Origin: Saccharum officinarum
Lineage: Eukaryota > Streptophyta > Magnoliopsida > Poales > Poaceae
Reading direction: 5' to 3'
Assembly: GCA_020631735.1 (NCBI GenBank)
Contig: CM036158.1
Coordinates: forward strand, 79,041,447-79,105,446
DNA: 64,000 nt
How positions within the stretch are numbered: the stretch's first letter is position 1; each line of letters opens with the position of its first letter. A program made the translations under genes and the position numbers. Shown here one piece after another: positions 58,303 through 64,000 of this stretch. The notes under the pieces are model-generated. The model did not search any database. It worked only from the letters and a program-made list of their open reading frames with translations, and was not told the origin of the DNA.

Positions 58303-59726
58303 GTAGTAGCAACATGGTCAAATGATGTTAATGTTTAGTATCTACAGCAATAGAGATATGCCCATGTTCTCTCTTTCTAAAGTAGGTGATGTTCAAGTAT
58401 CTCATAACACTGATGTTTAGATTTGTGTTTCCAATGTTCACTGGAGACAATTGTGATGTTCTTTAGTTTATCTTGTTGTAATAATATCCATGTAAATGGA
58501 CTTTTGCTGAATTTTGTATTAAGTGGATTAAACTATGTTGATGAAATATATAGACAAGTACAATATTGACGAAATGACATTTACCTATTTCTTGTAAATC
58601 ATATGCATGCCTCATAGTCCGAGTCGTGTAAATTTGACCAGACCGAACATTTTACTCTGCTATTGAGCTGTGACTATAAATTTTGCCAAATTGGTTGTGC
58701 TACAAAGAATAGCTGCACCGGTTGTGGCTACATGCATGAAGTACTAGTAAGGTAGTTGGATTTGAAGCGACATCTTCAGCCATAGCTGAGCGAGTGCAGA
58801 CCATCAGGACCTATAAAACCATGTAGCCATCTCTAGATAGCTGCTGCTCTGCAAAACCAAGCAAGAGAAATTCTTAAAGAAGCAAGAGCAACTCGTCTTC
58901 ACTCTTCAGTCTACCCCTCAACTGTTGTGAATGCTTAGAGTGAAATAACTGCTGAGGATTTCCTCATGCATTCAATTCACTCATCGCAACTGCGTAATGG
59001 TTTCTTTATGCCATTGTTTGTTGAACCAAACACGTATCAGTAGTACTAGTAGTCATGAGTGCCTTTGATCTTGCAAGAACCAAACACATATCAGTAGTCT
59101 TTGATAAAATTTGTTGACCTTACAAGAACCATGCTGCGAGGAGTTCATCTCAACAAGTATCACCTAGATCTAATGCATAATGGATGAGACATAGCTGTTG
59201 AATTTTACAATGAACGCAAGAAAATCCGACCGCTGTATATTTGATCTCGTAGGACACAGTATTAAGGGTCGTTAGTTTTGAATGTCGTAGCAACTAGTAT
59301 GCCCCTCAACTGTTGTGACTGCTTGGATAGGAGTCAAAAAAGTATAGAAAAGACCCATCACAACCGCACCAGGCATTCAAGTCTCAAGTGTGTCATCGTG
59401 GTCAAAAGCCCCTTTTCTCGATTCCTTCTTTTGTCCAGCTTTCCTGACGCATTCACTTCACTCTTGTTAACCATGCAAGGTCTATATTAAAGGAGCATCC
59501 CCTTTCCCTTGTCCGATAGCATTGCATCAATCTGCTTGCTCCCCCCCTTCTCTCACCCGTTTGCATTTTACCAATCGTGTTCCCTGGTGGTTTTAGGATC
59601 TGGATAAAGGTAATGTGCTTCAAATCAAACTGTACTATTTGTATGAGCTTATTATTGTGTCTGCTAACCTCATTGCTTCCCTCTTTTCTCGATTGTCATT
59701 TGTTCCAACTAAAATCATGTTTACAG
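58303..59726. other. Spacer with repeated flank sequence and two further promoter-like sites
   Basis: TTGTATTAAGTGGATTAAACTATG (58510) repeats 57281. ACGTATCAGTAGTACTAGTAG (59032) repeats 57180. A TATA-like CCTATAAAACC at 58810 is followed by no intact frame. 59185-59430 is the left copy of a repeat described separately. A second TATA-like CTATATTAAAGG at 59483 lies upstream of the pseudogene at 59727. Confidence 0.4.
59185..59430 (+). repeat. Direct repeat, left copy (partner 61980-62215)
   Basis: Shares about 230 bases with 61980-62215, including GTATATTTGATCTC(G/A)TAGGACA, GTCGTAGCAACTAGT, and AAGTATAGAAAAGACCCATC. The copies encode a common short peptide (NARKSDRCIFDL(V/I)GHSIKG), suggesting remnants of a repeated gene. 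Confidence 0.7.
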
Positions 59727-60113
59727 ATGGCAATTACTTACCATGCCACGGATGTGTACTCTACAACAAATGATGGGTTTTGGCAGCTAGGTGTGGAGCC
59801 AGGAGAATAGAATAGGTTGCTTGTGACTTGGGGCGTTGTGTACATGACCGAGCTACGTGATGCCTAATCGTTGAAGCTGTTGTTCATGCAGTTGTTGGGC
59901 AACAATGCATTACTAGAGTTGTTGAAGACCATGATTCTAGAGAAATCTTTGTGCTTTTGCAGCACTGTTGTGGATGCCCATCGGCTCTCTAACTACAGTG
60001 TCGATGTTAGTGGAGACTATGTCATTTTCAAGACGGTTCACTATCTCAACTTAATCGAAAGTCCTTATGACCTCAATTATCTCAACAAGACCAAACTGAT
60101 TCGACGACATTGA
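59727..60113 (+). pseudogene. Unidentified small gene of 128 codons with two nonsense codons
   Basis: ATG 59727 directly follows an acceptor-like CATGTTTACAG. One frame runs to TGA 60111-60113: MAITYHATDVYSTTNDGFWQ, LGVEPGE, TAG, NRLLVTWGVVYMTELRDA, TAA, SLKLLFMQLLGNNALLELLK, then CSTVVDAHRLSNYSVDVSGD, YVIFKTVHYLNLIESPYDLN and KTKLIRRH. The frame is unbroken apart from the two stops. A TATA-like site lies at 59483, so the promoter, intron and ATG arrangement is like that of the gene at 57942. The function is unknown; the two proteins do not obviously align. Confidence 0.5.
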
Positions 60114-60694
60114 GATTTTATGTGCTTTGGGTATTGTTCATTGTCCTATATCAGTAGTACTAGTAGTAGTAGTAGTAGTAGCCATGACTGGCATGGATCT
60201 GTGGGATAGCATGAAGTCATGTAGTGTATGTGTTGAGCTCATGTAGTATGAACCCTTGCTAATATATGTTGTGTTATTTACATGTCTGTGTCAAACTTTG
60301 TTAAACTTGCCAGAACCTTGAACCAAGGAGCAAGTCTGTCCTTAATCTAATGCAGAAAAGAAGAGCCATTGGTGTTGAAATGTTACTGAATAAGCAAGAA
60401 AGTTCGCCTGCCATTTTTTGAATGCTTCGGATAGTGAAGATGCTATAGTGGATGAAGTTGCCTCAGTTGGTTTATGTTTGTTTTTTGTTGCCTTGGGTGT
60501 TTGGCCTGCTAGCACAAAGTCATGTATTTTATGTGTTGAGCACATGTACAAGAAGGCAACCGCATGTTCCTCATGGTTTAGATCTGCAGAGGGAATCGGA
60601 GAGCTCCGGGAAGGAAGAAAAACAAGCAGAGTTGCGGACGAGATCGTGGTAGTTAGAGCAACGGAGCGGAGAAAGCGACGTAGTGGGGATTTAC
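60114..60694. other. Spacer with microsatellite
   Basis: An (AGT)n tract at about 60152-60182 lies in a flank repeat (TATCAGTAGTACTAGTAG...CCATGACTGG) shared with 57186 and 59035. No gene recognised. Confidence 0.4.
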
Positions 60695-61518
60695 TCAAAG
60701 ATTTAAAATTTTCACCAAATATGTATAGAGAAGTATGATGCGTAATAAGTATTTTATACAATGAAAAACAATGAGCTTATAATCAATAATCTTTTCTATG
60801 AAGTGCGAGAGGCATCTCTGCACTGCTGGGTCAAGATACATAGACAAATCAAGTTGGCACATTGGGCAGGTGGAGCTCCTACCAAACCACTTGGTGATGC
60901 ACTTGCAGTGAAATGCGTGGATGTAGCCGGGCATTTCCACAGCATGGCCGGCCGCAGGATTAGATGTTTTGTCCTGCAGGCAGATGTTGCAGTCTCGACA
61001 TCCCGCTTGCGCTGCCTCCACGCAGAGCATCAAGAGCACCTTAGACGCAATGAACTTGAATTGTTCATCGACCTAAAGCCCAAGTGTGGCATGGGCAATG
61101 TAGCCATCCCAGCAGGCCTCACGTGCCAGGGCCGCGAGTTCAAGAACCTCACGCTCAGGAAGAATGTCCTCCCACTGCTCGACAGTGAGGTTGAGTTGCT
61201 ATAGCCACGTGAATGTCCTCATCAAGCCATAGAGGACATCACGAAAACCTTCCTGGTCACCGGGGATGCTCACCATTTGATTCACCTTCAAGATCCTAGT
61301 GGTGCTGCCTCCTTCGTACAGGAGGTACATAGGCTGCTAGTGACCGCTGGCTTTGAGGGTCTTGGTCATCGTGCATCTAGGGTCACAGAGAATGATGCTT
61401 CAACGCCGCTCCGACCAGATAGATCTTTGGTGGTGAAGAGTTTCTTTGATGTCGTTCTCGACTTGATGCGGTGTTTGAAAGTGGAAAACTAGGCATTAGG
61501 ATCTCCTGCGGAGCTCAT
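60695..61518 (-). pseudogene. RING-H2 finger (E3 ubiquitin ligase type) pseudogene
   Basis: From ATG 61518 the minus strand reads MSSAGDPNA, TAG, FSTFKHRIKSRTTSKKLFTT; after a frame change near 61380 it reads MTKTLKASGH, TAG, QPMYLLYEGGSTTRILKVNQ, MVSIPGDQEGFRDVLYGLMR, TFTWL, TAG, QLNLTVEQWEDILPEREVLE, LAALAREACWDGYIAHATLG, L, TAG, VDEQFKFIASKVLLMLCVEA. The C-terminal RING follows: CNICLQD ... MPGYIHAFHCKCITKWFGRS and STCPMCQ. Intact members would transfer ubiquitin via an E2. Here the third zinc ligand, expected Cys, is Tyr (TAC at 60925-60923), in addition to four stops and one frameshift. The open 114-codon 3' part alone is not a gene. The true C terminus is probably near 60900. Confidence 0.82.
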
Positions 61519-62798
61519 GACAATGGCTACTCTATGGGTCTAGTGGCTTAGTTTGTAGCTATGATTTGAATTGGTTTGGAGTTGGAGCAATGGCGATTTA
61601 AAGGGAACCCGAAGTTAAATAGTTGTGGGATGAATGGGGGATAGTTACGAGATGGAATTTGAAGTGAATCGCTTTGAATGTAGAGGACCATAGATGGCTC
61701 CCAGTAAATGTCATCCTAGATTCCAGGGGTTGGTCGAACAGTTTCTAATACTAGACGTGTTGGGTATATTCTAGTAGAACATGAGATGTGTTTGGCCCGG
61801 TTAGATTTACAATGCTCGAACTTTCTTATGTGTGCTATAAAATTTGAATAGCTATGTAGCTCCTCTATTAGGCATTACATCAATGCGAGACTTGATCGAA
61901 TGAATTCCATTATGCATGTTTACCATACTACATATCAAAAGAGAACCAGAAAGAAATCAGCAGGCAAAACCAACCAATGGGGTCATTTTGTTGTTGAATT
62001 TTACTACAAACGCAAGAAAGTCTGACCGATGTATATTTGATCTCATAGGACATAGTATAAAAGGGTCATCAGTTTTGAGTGTCGTAGCAACTAGTCTGCC
62101 CCTCGACTGTTTGGATTGGAGTCAAATAAAAGTATAGAAAAGACCCATCACAATCGCACCAAGCATTCGAGTCTCAAGCGTATCATGGTGGTCAAAAGCT
62201 CCTTTTCTCAAGTATGTAGTCATGTTAATCATCTGTAGTTAGAACCCTCCATCCAGGAAATAATGCAATTCTAGCATAGTGTCATAGTTTAGTATCTTAA
62301 GTTCAATCAGTTATATATAAAAATAGCATCAATATTCATGATATCAAATAAGTATCATTCGACTAATTATGAAGTGTATTTTCATAATAAATTATTTTAA
62401 AGTCATAAATATGAATAGTATTCACTATAAATTTGGTCAAATGTGAACTAATTTTGCTGGCACGCAACCCGTAGTTGCATTCTTTTCTGGACGGAGGAAG
62501 TAATATTTATTGGTAGTAGTTGGATGACATTGAGTAGTGGGATTGTACTGCTCTCCTCTTATTTGCATGTATTAGATAAAATTTGTCAAACTTGCAAGAA
62601 CCATGCAGCAACGAGTTCATACAAGCAAGTCTCATTTTTCCTCGTTTTCCTGTGATGCTTGTTACTATGTCATTCACAATTTTCAGTTTGGGCCCTATTT
62701 TTAAATCTGGGTCAGCGCGTAGGATTGTCCGGCTGCAGAGAAACAACATGGACCGGACTTTAGTGCACCATGTAATGTGACATACATCGAATGGAACT
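61519..62798. other. Spacer containing the right copy of the direct repeat
   Basis: Mostly AT-rich. 61980-62215 is the second copy of the repeat at 59185-59430. GATAAAATTTGTCAAACTTGC (62575) repeats 59102 (GATAAAATTTGTTGACCTTAC). No intact gene. Confidence 0.4.
61980..62215 (+). repeat. Direct repeat, right copy (partner 59185-59430)
   Basis: See the left copy. It continues in a 73-codon frame (61916-62137) with NARKSDRCIFDLIGHSIKGS. Spacing between copies is about 2.8 kb. Confidence 0.7.
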
Positions 62799-63083
62799 TT
62801 GTTTACTCCTCTGCTAATTTTCAAAGAACAAGGGACCATGGAGCCCTTGAATGAGCACCTCACAAACTTGAAGCACCCTAATCGAGGGATGCAGATCTGC
62901 ATCTTGATGCCCAAGTGCAACAAGATTATGGAATCAAAAGCACCAAATCTTGAAGGTCGCTGTGTATTTGATCTGAAGGCCACAACGTATTTTATTGCTA
63001 TGATTCACTTTCTCGAGACATGTTTACATGGACACCTAGAACTCAAGCAAGGCGCCATTTGGTTCCTCGAGAAAGAACCATAA
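62799..63083 (+). pseudogene. Unidentified ORF remnant (94 codons)
   Basis: Frame MFTPLLIFKEQGTMEPLNEH ... LEGRCVFDLKATTYFIAMIH. The GRCVFDL stretch recalls SDRCIFDL in the nearby direct repeats, so it may be another broken member. Two near-copies of CACTT(T/C)CTCGAGACA occur at 63007 and 63098. Weak evidence of coding. Confidence 0.25.
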
Positions 63084-63289
63084 CATTGGATGATTCACTT
63101 CCTCGAGACACATTTACATCGTATGCGATCCTTCAAGAACGCGGAGTCTCCGCCAACATAAACCGCCGGCCCTATTTCCCTAGCACTCTCCGCCTCGTCG
63201 TAGTCGTGCCTTCATACTCCACTCCGATGCCACATCTGTCATTGTTTGTTGTGCACGCGCTTTGACTCTACTTCTTCCTTGGCTACATC

Positions 63290-63417
63290 ATGATGGATCG
63301 GCTCCCAATAGAGTTGGCTGTGGACATTGCTGGCTGCGTCGCTAAATAGTCATATGCCCCCTAGGATGACCTTGCCAACCTACAAGCAACCTGCTTAGAC
63401 ATGCGCAGGGTGTGCGG
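63290..63417 (+). pseudogene. F-box-like N-terminal fragment, truncated by an LTR
   Basis: MMDRLPIELAVDIAGCVAK, TAG, SYAP, TAG, DDLANLQATCLDMRRVCG in one frame. It matches the N terminus of a grass F-box-like family (LPxELVVDIAxRVAxxSxxPMxDLxxLRATC..MRRVC). There are two nonsense codons, and the frame is cut where the LTR begins at 63418. Confidence 0.6.
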
Positions 63418-64000
63418 TGTTGATATTTATTACGCACACAGAAGAATCAAAGAGAAATAATCCACAAGTGCATGGATATCGGTGAGCACTTCACCCTAGA
63501 GATATTTTCATAGTATCATTATTTATTTATTCACAAGGAGAAAACGTGCGATGACTAACCAAGTCTATGCTAAACACCTTAGCTGCAAACAAGGTCTGAG
63601 ATATAAGGGATATAGAGAAGACTGCTACGACACCCTAGTTCTAACCTTTGGCAAGCTATGCGATCACTATTCTAATGGGCACATACTTAGAGAGAAGACA
63701 CCACAGAGGATGCTTAAAACTAGCACACAGGTCCTACCAAACCTACTGACGGGAGGAGGCTCCGAATGATCAATGAGGCTATATGAGTCACCTCCGTGAT
63801 CTACCATCGATCCACATAGTTAGGGGATATCTACGAGTACCCGAGCCCAAGCACCACGCTTACACTATGGATGATTACTCTAAACTCTACGCGAAGAGAA
63901 TAAAGTAAACTCACAAACCAAAGAACAATAATAACAATGTACTTACTAGTATTAGAAGTTAAATTACCGAAGAATCTCATAAGCAAGCCCCGTGTTAAGG
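63418..64000. mobile_element. Probable LTR, runs off right edge
   Basis: TGTTGATATTTATTACGCAC begins abruptly inside the F-box-like fragment, followed by non-coding sequence to the edge. TG start and disruption of a coding frame suggest an LTR. No other end is visible. Confidence 0.45.

Noticed and set aside
60761..61204. A 147-codon plus-strand frame
   Set aside because: It is antisense to the RING pseudogene, whose zinc-finger motifs are clear on the minus strand.
1..64000. CRISPR arrays, operons or other prokaryotic systems
   Set aside because: No regularly spaced identical repeats were seen; all tandem repeats are degenerate minisatellites, and the gene structures are eukaryotic.

Overview
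This window is a transposon-rich stretch of a plant nuclear genome, almost certainly a grass and probably of the sorghum/sugarcane/Miscanthus group. The support is spliced eukaryotic genes, a PPR-DYW gene, Stowaway and Tourist-like MITEs, a Cassandra TRIM, and nested copia and gypsy LTR retrotransposons. The species is an inference. A 100-N assembly gap lies at 26871-26970.

Only two genes look intact. One is a four-exon nuclear gene for mitochondrial ribosomal protein bL35 (3702-5148, +). The other is a long single-exon PLS-class PPR protein with E and DYW domains (10358-13636, -; the start codon is uncertain). They are separated by small DNA transposons: a Mutator-like element with a perfect 9-bp target duplication (7594-8945) that carries a nested Stowaway MITE (7789-7927).

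Layout. 1-2301: a minus-strand copia element running off the left edge (gag start, primer-binding site, LTR). 2302-13834: the genic island. 13855-20349: a decayed gypsy-like element containing four minisatellite arrays, a solo copia LTR with its 5-bp duplication (17690-19658), and a 3' LTR cut by a CACTA end at 20350. 20350-23195: CACTA-derived sequence, a decayed RNase H1 N-terminal-domain gene and an F-box pseudogene. 23196-26870: degenerate LTR-type repeats up to the gap. 26971-52080: a nest of gypsy elements. A gag-protease fragment and the 3' parts of Tat/Athila-like elements are interrupted by a complete 15.7-kb element (30255-45930) with two 5.39-kb LTRs, a GTACG duplication, a primer-binding site and a polypurine tract, but no usable coding capacity. 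53003-53290: a gypsy polyprotein fragment. 55175-55924: a Cassandra TRIM with 5S rRNA-like LTRs. 57180-63417: a cluster of small decaying genes with repeated flanks, a RING-H2 pseudogene and an F-box-like fragment cut by another LTR that runs off the right edge.

The main biology is the order of insertions and the decay of genes between them. I found no CRISPR array, operon or prokaryotic system. The most useful leads are the non-coding 15.7-kb element, the small-gene cluster at 57-60 kb, the RNase H1-N/transmembrane gene, the Cassandra copy and the exactly bounded Mutator-like element. All alignments here are by eye and every family name rests on motif recognition.
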